Source of the DNA: Deltaproteobacteria bacterium
GTDB taxonomy: Bacteria > Desulfobacterota_D > UBA1144 > Nemesobacterales > N074bin48
Direction of reading: 5' to 3'
Assembly: GCA_004356685.1 (NCBI GenBank)
Contig: SMWS01000142.1
Span: 1 to 6,539, forward strand
Length of the DNA stretch: 6,539 nucleotides
Shown here: one piece after another, positions 1 through 5,780 of the stretch
How positions within the stretch are numbered: the stretch's first letter is position 1
How the letters are laid out: each line of letters starts with the position of its first letter
The notes under the pieces: model-generated
Seen by the model: only the letters and a program-made list of their open reading frames with translations
Database searches by the model: none
Told to the model about the DNA's origin: nothing
Position numbers and translations under genes: made by a program

Positions 1-1
1 G

Positions 2-436
2 GAAGAGGGAGTGGTACCTGGAGGGGGAGTAGCGTTTGTAAGGGCAATTAAGTCAGTGGACGCATTTGATGCAGGAGATTCTGAACAGCAGGTAGGAGTG
101 AATATAGTAAAAAAAGTACTGGAAGAGCCCTTAAGAGAGATAGCACGCAATGCGGGCTGGGATGGCTCAATAGTTGTAGAGAAGGTAAAGGGATCGAAGG
201 GATCAAATGGGTTTGATGCAGCGAGGTTAGTGTACTGTGATATGATTGAAGCAGGAATTGTGGATCCAGCTAAGGTAGTGAGGACGGCAATACAGAATGC
301 ATCGAGTGTAGCAGGGCTGCTGCTAACTACCGAAGCTTTAGTAGCCGAAAAACCAGATTCTAAGGACGAGATGGGTGGCGTAGGTGGTCCACCTATGGGC
401 GGTATGCATCCAGGAGCCATGGGCGGTATGATGTAG
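2..436 (+). CDS. groEL: Chaperonin GroEL, C-terminal 144 residues (partial)
   Basis: This is the C-terminal quarter of the 60-kDa chaperonin GroEL (Cpn60/HSP60), the cytosolic ATP-driven folding ring that works with GroES. The frame is open to the left edge, so the start lies outside the window. The fragment opens with EEGVVPGGGVA, the conserved loop leading into the C-terminal half of the equatorial domain. It continues with GVNIVKKVLEEPLREIARNAG, GFDAARLVYCDMIEAGIVDPAKV and ASSVAGLLLTTEALV. The Asp in GIVDPAKV (bases 263-265) corresponds to the nucleotide-contacting Asp495 of E. coli GroEL. The protein ends in the typical Gly/Met-rich tail (PPMGGMHPGAMGGMM) that projects into the cavity. 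The usual length is about 545 residues, so the end is intact. GC content here is about 49%, clearly above the genes that follow. The GTG at base 11 is an internal codon and not a start. Confidence 0.97.
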   Translation, partial: EEGVVPGGGVAFVRAIKSVDAFDAGDSEQQVGVNIVKKVLEEPLREIARNAGWDGSIVVEKVKGSKGSNGFDAARLVYCDMIEAGIVDPAKVVRTAIQNASSVAGLLLTTEALVAEKPDSKDEMGGVGGPPMGGMHPGAMGGMM

Positions 437-496
437 TCACTATGTGACACATATAACAAATACAAACAAGTATTTTTAATTAAATCAGATTTAAGT

Positions 497-534
497 AGGC
501 GGGTTACTCTACTACGACTAACCCGCCTTTTTTT
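497..534 (+). terminator. Intrinsic terminator after groEL
   Basis: A perfect 10-bp stem pairs AGGCGGGTTA (497-506) with TAACCCGCCT (519-528) across a 12-base loop. It is followed at once by a run of seven T (528-534, sharing the last stem base). This is a textbook rho-independent terminator about 60 bases after the groEL stop. It separates the chaperonin operon from the nuoE transcript. Confidence 0.92.
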
Positions 535-658
535 GTGCCTTGTATTCCACTGATTATTCATATATTTTTTTTGCTACATGTATTTAAACTATTTAAGTGT
601 TTGAAGATTTTTATTAATAGTGTAATTTAAAATCAAATTTTTTATTGAGTGTTAACAA

Positions 659-1132
659 ATGCCATTTTCTAACGAACTAAAAGCAAGAATTACAGATAGG
701 GTTAATAATTCCGAAACTAAGCAATCAGCGCTTATTCCTATTCTTCATGAGGTACAGGATGAACTGGGACACATATCTAATGAATCAATGGAAGAAATTG
801 CTATAACCCTAAATTTATCTCCAGCATGCGTGCAGAATGTGGTTACGTTTTACACTATGTATTTTAATGAGCCAAAGGGAAAACACGTGATATGGCTTTG
901 TAGAACATTGTCGTGTGCTTTGAGAGGCGCTGAACACGTAGAACATTACATTGGTGATAAATTAAATATAAAAACAGGGCAAACAACTCCAGATGGTAAA
1001 ATAACTTTTATGGAGGCGGAGTGTCTTGCGGCCTGTGGAACTGCTCCAGTGATGCTGGTGGATGATCATCTGCATGAAAATCTGACCAAAAATAAAGTTG
1101 ACTCAATATTAGAAAGTTTAAAAAGGGGCTAA
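659..1132 (+). CDS. nuoE: NADH-quinone oxidoreductase subunit E (24-kDa, [2Fe-2S] thioredoxin-like)
   Basis: This 157-residue protein matches the NuoE/HoxE family, the [2Fe-2S] (N1a) subunit of the NADH-oxidising module of complex I and of NAD-linked hydrogenases and formate dehydrogenases. In those enzymes it sits beside the FMN subunit NuoF on the cytoplasmic side. The N-terminal helical part (residues 20-70) carries LIPILHEVQDELGHIS and the segment around VVTFYTMY. The thioredoxin-like C-terminal half has the four cluster ligands in the family spacing: C81-x4-C86 (CRTLSC) and C122-x3-C126 (CLAAC), followed by GTAPVM. The length is typical of the family. No nuoF or other nuo gene follows. 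A class II glycerate kinase gene starts 41 bases downstream on the same strand. Only a weak ribosome site (GAG, 646-648) precedes the ATG. It could serve an NADH-linked enzyme other than complex I, which context here cannot decide. Confidence 0.93.
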   Translation: MPFSNELKARITDRVNNSETKQSALIPILHEVQDELGHISNESMEEIAITLNLSPACVQNVVTFYTMYFNEPKGKHVIWLCRTLSCALRGAEHVEHYIGDKLNIKTGQTTPDGKITFMEAECLAACGTAPVMLVDDHLHENLTKNKVDSILESLKRG

Positions 1133-1173
1133 AAATTTCATTAGAATTTCAAGTTGCCAAGGTTTGTAAAAAT

Positions 1174-2499
1174 ATGGACTTCAAAAAATATAGAAAACAA
1201 AGTATAGATATTTTTCATGAAGCTCTGCAGGCAGCAAATCCTTATAAGTGCGTATCTGAAAAACTCAGTCTCAAAAACAATAGACTACAGATCGATACTA
1301 AAAATTATGAATTAGAAAGTTTTAAAAACATTTATGTTATTGCATTTGGAAAAGCATCAACAGAAATGGCTTTAGCGCTGGAACATTCACTGGGTAGTTT
1401 TATTACAGATGGAATTGTAGTATCTAATCATGATTTGGCCCCTGAATATAAGAAATTAAAATATATAAGATCCAGCCACCCGATACCGGATGAAAAAAGC
1501 ATTAAAGCCGCTAAAAAAGTAGTTGAATTACTTGAGAATAGTACTAAAAATGACCTGGTAATTTTTCTAATTTCTGGCGGGGGAAGCTCGATGGTTGCGC
1601 TTCCTTCAGAGGGTCTTTCACTTCACGAGAAAAGAAATGTAACTGGAATACTTTTAAAATCAGGTGTCGATACTTATGGACTGAATACTATAAGAAAACA
1701 TATTTCTCAGATAAAAGGCGGGGGGCTTCTAAAAAAAGCGCTTCCATCTCAGGTGATCACACTTATATTATCAGATGTAGTAGGTGATAAACTAGACGGC
1801 ATAGCTTCTGGGCCGACTGTACCGGATGAAACTACTTTTGAAGAATGCTGGAAGGTAATTGAAGCCTTAAGACTAGAAAACAGAATACCTCCACAGGTTA
1901 TCTTGCATTTAGAAAGAGGCAAGCTTGGCGAAATCCCCGATACATTAAAAAAACAAGACTTTGATCATAAGAAGGTACAGACTGTTATAGTTGGAAACAA
2001 TTTAAAATCTTTAGTCTCTGCAAAGAAAAAGGCCAAAAAACTTGGATATAATACCCTGCTCTTATCCTCACAGATGAACGGTGAGGCAAGAGAAGTAGCA
2101 AAAGCCGTATCTTCAATTGCTTTTGAAATAGAGAAGTATGATCTACCTATAAAAAAACCCGCATGCCTGATTTTTGGCGGAGAAACAACTGTAACTGTTA
2201 CGGGATCTGGAAAAGGCGGTAGGAATACCGAAACAGCGCTTTCCTTTTCCATGGAAATCATTAACCATAATGTCATTGGTCTGTTTTGCGGCACAGACGG
2301 GATTGACGGGACGACCGATGCCGCCGGAGCAATATGTGATGGAAATACAAGGATAAGGGCAAGGAAAATGGATGTAAGCGCAAGGGAACATTTAACTGAC
2401 AATGATTCTTATCATTTTTTTGATTACCTGGGAGATCTAATTATAACGGGATCAACCGGAACCAATGTTATGGATTTGGGGATTGTGCTAATTCCTTAA
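1174..2499 (+). CDS. Class II glycerate 2-kinase (DUF4147/MOFRL family)
   Basis: This 441-residue cytosolic protein belongs to the family named glycerate kinase type II, GckA or TtuD (sometimes annotated as hydroxypyruvate reductase). Known members phosphorylate D-glycerate with ATP, usually to 2-phosphoglycerate, linking glyoxylate or serine metabolism to lower glycolysis. The N-terminal DUF4147 domain shows FGKAS (58-62) with the conserved Lys60, SGGGSSM (134-140), LNTIRKHISQIKGG (170-183), LSDVVGD (199-205) and DGIASGPTVPD (208-218). The C-terminal MOFRL domain has GGETTVTV (335-342), GKGGRN (346-351), GTDGIDGTTDAAGA (373-386) and a closing TGSTGTNVMDL. The last motif is usually TGPTGTNVNDL as I recall it, so two positions differ. 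All other core motifs are intact, so activity is expected. The gene starts 41 bases after nuoE with AAGG at 1159-1162 as a possible ribosome site, so co-transcription with nuoE is likely. No clear terminator follows. Confidence 0.93.
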   Translation: MDFKKYRKQSIDIFHEALQAANPYKCVSEKLSLKNNRLQIDTKNYELESFKNIYVIAFGKASTEMALALEHSLGSFITDGIVVSNHDLAPEYKKLKYIRSSHPIPDEKSIKAAKKVVELLENSTKNDLVIFLISGGGSSMVALPSEGLSLHEKRNVTGILLKSGVDTYGLNTIRKHISQIKGGGLLKKALPSQVITLILSDVVGDKLDGIASGPTVPDETTFEECWKVIEALRLENRIPPQVILHLERGKLGEIPDTLKKQDFDHKKVQTVIVGNNLKSLVSAKKKAKKLGYNTLLLSSQMNGEAREVAKAVSSIAFEIEKYDLPIKKPACLIFGGETTVTVTGSGKGGRNTETALSFSMEIINHNVIGLFCGTDGIDGTTDAAGAICDGNTRIRARKMDVSAREHLTDNDSYHFFDYLGDLIITGSTGTNVMDLGIVLIP

Positions 2500-2608
2500 T
2501 TATTATATTTTATATTTTCACCTTTTGATATATATTCTTAGTTTGTACTGTTAGGGGTTTAAACATTTTAAAAATATATTTTAACTTAAGTTATTAATAG
2601 TTGTTTAT

Positions 2609-3958
2609 ATGGAACTTAACCGTCCTTTACCTCAAAATTTGGAAGCCGAGCAGGCAGTCCTTGGCGCTTTAATTATAGAAGGAAGCCTCATAAGCCAGGT
2701 TTTAGAAATATTAATAGAAGAAGATTTTTATAAGGATTCTCACAAAAAGATTATTTCTGCAATGATTGATTTGGATAGAGAGTCAAAGCCTATTGATCTG
2801 CTTACGGTATTCGAATTTCTTAAGGCAAAAGGACAGATGTTAGAAGACGTTGGAGGAAGTAACTACCTTACTTACTTAACTGAAATAGTGCCTACGACGG
2901 CTAACATTAGCTACTACGCGCAAATTGTTAAAGAAAAATCTATTTTAAGAAACCTGGTGGTCACGGCTTCTGATATTGCAAAACAGAGTCATGAAGAAGG
3001 AGTTGATGTTGATGATTTGGTTGACAGGGCTGAGCACTCTATTTTAGAAATTGGTCAAAACAGGGTAAAGCCCAGTTTTTACAACACAAATACGCTTGCG
3101 CCGGGTGCTCTGGAAATGATTGATGCGCTTAGTAAGAGAAAAGAGCATTTGACAGGGGTTTCCACGGGCTTTGAAAGACTGGATCATCTTACATCTGGTT
3201 TTCAAGCTTCTGATCTAATAATTATAGCCGCACGTCCGGGTCTTGGGAAAACCTCTTTTTGTTTAAATGTAGCCTCACACGCAGCAATTATGAATAATAA
3301 AAATATAGCCTTGTTCTCTTTGGAGATGACCAAAGAACAGTTGATGCTAAGGTTGTTATCAATGAAGGCAAAGGTTAGCTATTCGAGTATTAGAAGTGGA
3401 TATATAGGTGATAAAGACCTCGAGAAATTGGTTAAAGCTGCCGATCTGTACAGTAAGGCAAATATATACATAGATGATACCGCTGCTATAAGTTCATTGG
3501 AACTGCGGGCTAAAGCAAGGAGGCTTTCTAAGGATAAAGGATTAGACCTGATAATGGTCGATTATCTGCAGCTTATGAGAGGCAGTAGAAGAACCGATAC
3601 GAGAGAGAGAGAAATTGCTGAAATATCTTCATCGCTTAAGAGCCTTGCAAAGGAACTTTCTGTACCTGTTATAGCAGTGTCTCAGCTCAGCAGACAGCCA
3701 GAATCCAGAACTGATAAAAGACCACAACTCTCAGATCTTCGTGAAAGCGGCGCTTTAGAACAAGATGCGGATTTAGTAATGTTTATACACAGAGCCGATG
3801 CTTATAAAAATAAATCTGATGAAAAAGACGGAACAGCGGAACTTATAATTAGTAAACAGCGAAATGGACCAACGGGAAGTATTAAGCTTGCCTTTTTAGA
3901 GAGTCAGGGGATTCCCAGTTTTGAAAATTTAGATGAAGAGCATGAAGACGCTTTTTAA
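2609..3958 (+). CDS. dnaB: Replicative DNA helicase DnaB
   Basis: This 449-residue protein is the hexameric 5'-3' helicase that unwinds DNA at the replication fork and recruits primase. The N-terminal domain (about residues 5-110) opens with the typical PLPQNLEAEQAVLGALI and carries GGSNYLTYLTEIVPTTANISYYA. The RecA-like motor domain has Walker A ARPGLGKTS (208-216, Lys214/Thr215), catalytic Glu239 in FSLEM, Walker B LIMVDYLQLM (314-323, Asp318), the H4 region SQLSRQPESR...LSDLRESGALEQDAD (359-388) and the arginine-finger segment KQRNGPTG (416-423). The length is normal and there is no intein, which is a common insertion in this gene. The ATG has no recognisable Shine-Dalgarno sequence (TTGTTTAT precedes it). 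Its TAA directly abuts the stop codon of the convergent downstream gene. A 109-base AT-rich gap separates it from the glycerate kinase gene, and I could not find a convincing promoter there. Confidence 0.97.
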   Translation: MELNRPLPQNLEAEQAVLGALIIEGSLISQVLEILIEEDFYKDSHKKIISAMIDLDRESKPIDLLTVFEFLKAKGQMLEDVGGSNYLTYLTEIVPTTANISYYAQIVKEKSILRNLVVTASDIAKQSHEEGVDVDDLVDRAEHSILEIGQNRVKPSFYNTNTLAPGALEMIDALSKRKEHLTGVSTGFERLDHLTSGFQASDLIIIAARPGLGKTSFCLNVASHAAIMNNKNIALFSLEMTKEQLMLRLLSMKAKVSYSSIRSGYIGDKDLEKLVKAADLYSKANIYIDDTAAISSLELRAKARRLSKDKGLDLIMVDYLQLMRGSRRTDTREREIAEISSSLKSLAKELSVPVIAVSQLSRQPESRTDKRPQLSDLRESGALEQDADLVMFIHRADAYKNKSDEKDGTAELIISKQRNGPTGSIKLAFLESQGIPSFENLDEEHEDAF

Positions 3959-4594
3959 TTACACAAGCATAGGTTTTACAATTTTATTAGAGGCTGTTTG
4001 TTCTTTATAAAGAACATCATCTTCCTGCCAGGACTTAAATTTTTCAAAAATTTGTTTCAGGGCTCCTTTAACAGATGTCCAGTCACATTCCCAGTCGTAA
4101 TTTTTAAACTTTCCTTCAAAAAACATTTTTTCAAAGATTTCTCTTTCCCTTTGCAGACCTTTTTCTGCAATCCACCCGGTCCTCACGTTTGCATAACCTA
4201 CTCCAAATGCCATGCTAATAGTTCCCCGCAGTCCTAGTCTGTCGGATGCCATTGTAGCAAGCTCAATAAAGCAGTAAAGCGCTTCTGTTGTTCTATAGCC
4301 CTTTTCTTCAAATTTTTCATTCATAGTCTTTATATTTTTTATAAAGTACATGGGGTAAAACGTTGGCGCATAAAATGAGACTGATTTTGTTGGGCTTATC
4401 TTAGGAAGTCTTATGATAACGTCTTCTTCTATAATTCCTATCATGAAATCCTGTTTTGAAAATTCACCTATATCACCGCACAAGCTCAGGGATTCTCTAA
4501 TTAGATTCCACTCTTTTTCGGCTATTTGCAGAGTAGGCTCAAGCTGTTGTTTATTTTTATTTTCTTCGCTTTGTATTAGCTGTTCAAGGTCCAT
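3959..4594 (-). CDS. Hypothetical protein, 211 residues, no recognised domain
   Basis: I do not recognise this protein. It has no signal peptide or membrane segment, so it is probably cytosolic. The N-terminal 30 residues are polar, rich in Glu, Gln and Lys, and likely helical. Residues 50-85 look like beta strands (FMIGIIEEDVIIRLPKI, then SVSFYAPTFYPMYF). Residues 86-120 look helical. A glycine-rich stretch lies at 121-141 (GLRGTISMAFGVGYANVRTGW). The C-terminal third is aromatic and charged, with four of the five Trp residues (141, 168, 172, 189) lying between 141 and 189. Codon use and AT content match its neighbours. AGGA (4608-4605) lies 10 bases before the ATG, and a plausible promoter sits just upstream. 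It runs convergently into dnaB with abutting stop codons. That it is a real gene rests on the 211-codon open frame, the ribosome site and the promoter. Its function is unknown. Confidence 0.78.
   Translation of the reverse strand: MDLEQLIQSEENKNKQQLEPTLQIAEKEWNLIRESLSLCGDIGEFSKQDFMIGIIEEDVIIRLPKISPTKSVSFYAPTFYPMYFIKNIKTMNEKFEEKGYRTTEALYCFIELATMASDRLGLRGTISMAFGVGYANVRTGWIAEKGLQREREIFEKMFFEGKFKNYDWECDWTSVKGALKQIFEKFKSWQEDDVLYKEQTASNKIVKPMLV
3999..4016. repeat. Perfect 18-bp palindrome at the dnaB convergent junction
   Basis: TGTTCTTTATAAAGAACA reads the same on both strands. It lies 41 bases after the dnaB stop, inside the last 20 codons of the minus-strand hypothetical gene. As RNA on either strand it would form a 7-bp stem with a TATA loop. 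Neither strand has a T-run directly after it, so it is not a classical intrinsic terminator. Confidence 0.6.
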
Positions 4595-4623
4595 ATCTTA
4601 AAAATCCTGATAAATACATCAGC

Positions 4624-4651
4624 AATATACATGTGTAATATGCTAAATCAA
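4624..4651 (-). promoter_or_regulatory. Predicted sigma70-type promoter for the 211-residue gene
   Basis: On the minus strand, TTGATT (4651-4646, four of six consensus bases) is followed after 16 bases by TATATT (4629-4624, five of six). Transcription would begin near 4617, leaving a leader of about 20 bases that holds the AGGA ribosome site. AT-rich DNA yields such matches easily, so this rests on position as well as on the match. Confidence 0.4.
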
Positions 4652-4660
4652 AATATTGAT
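4647..4660. repeat. Inverted repeat overlapping a predicted -35 box
   Basis: ATCAA and TTGAT are separated by four bases (ATCAAAATATTGAT). The repeat overlaps the predicted -35 element of the minus-strand promoter. It could be an operator for the divergent region, but a 5-bp arm in AT-rich DNA may be chance. Confidence 0.25.
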
Positions 4661-4721
4661 AATTTCGAACTCATATGCTTATATTCTCTATAAAAAAGGT
4701 CATGTAATAAGTTTATATTAA

Positions 4722-4750
4722 TTATCATAAAAAGATTTTTTTAGTATAAT
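4722..4750 (+). promoter_or_regulatory. Predicted sigma70-type promoter for the exported 140-residue protein
   Basis: TTATCA (4722-4727, four of six consensus bases) lies 17 bases before a perfect TATAAT (4745-4750). A transcript from about 4757 would have a leader of roughly 55 bases ending in the strong ribosome site at 4801-4807. Confidence 0.55.
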
Positions 4751-4800
4751 TAATGAATAAATCTATGTATCTGCGACATAATAATTTTAGCGACAATTAT

Positions 4801-4807
4801 GGAGGAG
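4801..4807 (+). promoter_or_regulatory. Strong ribosome binding site that decides the start
   Basis: GGAGGAG precedes two in-frame ATG codons, at 4809 and 4815. From GGAGG there are only three bases to the first ATG but nine to the second. The second is therefore the likelier start and gives a cleaner signal peptide (MRIWL rather than MFMRIWL). Confidence 0.6.
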
Positions 4808-4814
4808 CATGTTT

Positions 4815-5237
4815 ATGAGAATTTGGCTTACAGTTTTTATTTTATTCTTGGCACAGTCTGTATATGCAGAAGGGTTAAAGGAAGTATCTGAAACAAAGTC
4901 GTTGTCTGATAAAATAATGCAGCATTTTATAAAAGAAGAATTCAAAACTGGTCTTGGCATTGCAAAAAAATACTGGCCAATGCCGGAGGTTGAAATAGAT
5001 AGTCTTGCAAATACTATTAATACCCAATGGAGTATTGTAAGACAGAAGTTTGGCAGTCCTTCGGGCACGGAGTTTATAGGGCAAGAAAAGGTCGGGAAAT
5101 CATTTATACGGTATTATTATCTCCACAAGTTTCAAAACCATGCGATTTACTGGAGGTTTACTTTCTATAAACCAAATGATGTATGGAAGGTAAACGGAAT
5201 TACTTACAGAGACGATCTTGATTTCCTGTTTGAATAA
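4815..5237 (+). CDS. Small exported protein, possibly NTF2-like fold (unknown function)
   Basis: The 140-residue precursor begins with a classical Sec signal peptide: a short basic start, the hydrophobic stretch IWLTVFILFLA, and a signal peptidase I site after Ala18 (VYA before EG). The mature protein of about 122 residues is soluble and should be periplasmic or secreted. Residues 28-80 look helical, ending in INTQWSIVRQKFG. The C-terminal half alternates aromatic strands (VGKSFIRYYYLHKF, AIYWRFTFYKP, VWKVNGITY) and ends in DDLDFLF. Helices followed by a curved sheet, with a terminal W-x-V-N-G strand, recall NTF2-like or DUF3887-type periplasmic proteins. That is inference from pattern only. 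There are no cysteines and no visible catalytic motif. The gene stands alone, with its own promoter and a strong ribosome site. An ATG six bases upstream (4809) is the alternative start. Confidence 0.85.
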   Translation: MRIWLTVFILFLAQSVYAEGLKEVSETKSLSDKIMQHFIKEEFKTGLGIAKKYWPMPEVEIDSLANTINTQWSIVRQKFGSPSGTEFIGQEKVGKSFIRYYYLHKFQNHAIYWRFTFYKPNDVWKVNGITYRDDLDFLFE

Positions 5238-5311
5238 ATAGGCCCTACCATTTTTTCGTGTATAGAGAAATAAATGTTATTGTCCCCTTTCACCCCTGAA
5301 AAATTGAGAAA

Positions 5312-5518
5312 CTAATCCTCAATAATCTCGGTTTGGTTTTTCATTATAACTATATGGATATCAACTTCTCTGTCGTCATCTAATTTAATTTTATAAGCTA
5401 TTCCAACCATCTTTTTAACAGTACTCAAAACAGTTCCTTTAGTTCCAGGCTCGATTTTTTCATTGGCTGGGAGATCTATCTTCACTTTTACTTCAATACG
5501 TGTTCCAGGGAGATACAT
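5312..5518 (-). CDS. Small 68-residue protein, probable SH3-like beta barrel
   Basis: This short protein has no signal or membrane segment. Its sequence alternates strand-like segments and turns: TRIEVKVKIDLP, then KIEPGTKGTVLSTVKK, then GIAYKIKLDDDREVDIHIVIMKN. The PGTKGTV turn, followed by a strand and an acidic DDDREV loop, is the pattern of small SH3-like or KOW-like barrels, for example the DUF4314/DUF4926 kind. The specific family is a guess. Partners could be nucleic acid or protein, and nothing here decides which. GAGGAA lies about 10 bases before the ATG, and an extended -10 promoter lies further upstream, which together support a real gene despite its size. It converges with the exported 140-residue protein gene, with 74 bases between their stop codons and no clear terminator. 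Confidence 0.75.
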   Translation of the reverse strand: MYLPGTRIEVKVKIDLPANEKIEPGTKGTVLSTVKKMVGIAYKIKLDDDREVDIHIVIMKNQTEIIED

Positions 5519-5585
5519 TTTATTGTTATTCCTCTACTTATTTAGACTTTTTGCTAATCTTTTATTTAGTGATTTTTGTATTTGA

Positions 5586-5594
5586 ATTATACCA
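5586..5594 (-). promoter_or_regulatory. Extended -10 promoter element for the 68-residue gene
   Basis: The minus strand reads TGGTATAAT (5594-5586), a perfect -10 hexamer with the extended TGn motif. No good -35 box is seen at 16-18 bases upstream, which is usual for extended -10 promoters. The transcript would start near 5579, giving a leader of about 60 bases before the ATG at 5518. Confidence 0.5.
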
Positions 5595-5603
5595 GCTAAT
5601 TGA

Positions 5604-5615
5604 GATTATTTAATC
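5604..5615. repeat. Short palindromic element upstream of the extended -10
   Basis: GATTA and TAATC flank two bases (GATTATTTAATC). The element sits about 10-20 bases upstream of the minus-strand TGGTATAAT, roughly where a -35 box or regulator site would be. It may be an operator or chance. Confidence 0.25.
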
Positions 5616-5645
5616 AGACTTTTTCTGAATCCTTATTTTAAGTAC

Positions 5646-5671
5646 AGAATCTAAATTCATTAAATGATTCT
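5646..5671. repeat. Inverted repeat in the yceI upstream region
   Basis: AGAATC (5646-5651) and GATTCT (5666-5671) form exact 6-bp arms around 14 AT-rich bases. It lies 110-135 bases before the yceI start, between yceI and the divergent 68-residue gene. No T-run follows on either strand, so it is not a terminator. Confidence 0.25.
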
Positions 5672-5780
5672 AAAATGTTCATACAGCAATCGGAAACTTA
5701 AAAAATGCTTGAATAATAAAAAGATTTCGTTAATTTAACATTCAATTAAAATCACAATTAAAAACAGGGGAGGAATTACA

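Noticed and set aside
436..448. GTCAC-TAT-GTGAC hairpin at the groEL stop codon
   Set aside because: A 5-bp stem with a three-base loop and no T-run. The real terminator is the 10-bp hairpin about 50 bases further on.
571..626. TTGCTA or TTGAAG with TGTAAT as a nuoE promoter
   Set aside because: No pair of boxes has 16-18 base spacing; the best combination has only 14 bases between them.
1965..2402. Minus-strand open frames inside the glycerate kinase gene (up to 145 codons)
   Set aside because: They lie wholly opposite a well-conserved coding sequence whose motifs are all intact. They have no ribosome site or family resemblance.
3998..4601. Plus-strand open frames of 79 and 62 codons opposite the 211-residue gene
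   Set aside because: Low-complexity Phe/Ser-rich products typical of antisense frames of AT-rich genes. The minus-strand frame is longer and has a promoter and SD.
4787..5084. Minus-strand open frames of 93 and 69 codons opposite the exported 140-residue protein
   Set aside because: The plus-strand frame has a perfect -10, a strong SD and a proper signal peptide. The antisense products have no such support.
5238..5262. TAGGCCCTA followed by T-run as a terminator after the exported protein
   Set aside because: The palindrome leaves a one-base loop and a 4-bp stem, which cannot form a stable hairpin.
5692..5730. GGAAAC upstream of yceI as a sigma-E/ECF -35 element
   Set aside because: The only CGT-like -10 candidate is about 30 bases away, far beyond the 16-17 base spacing needed.
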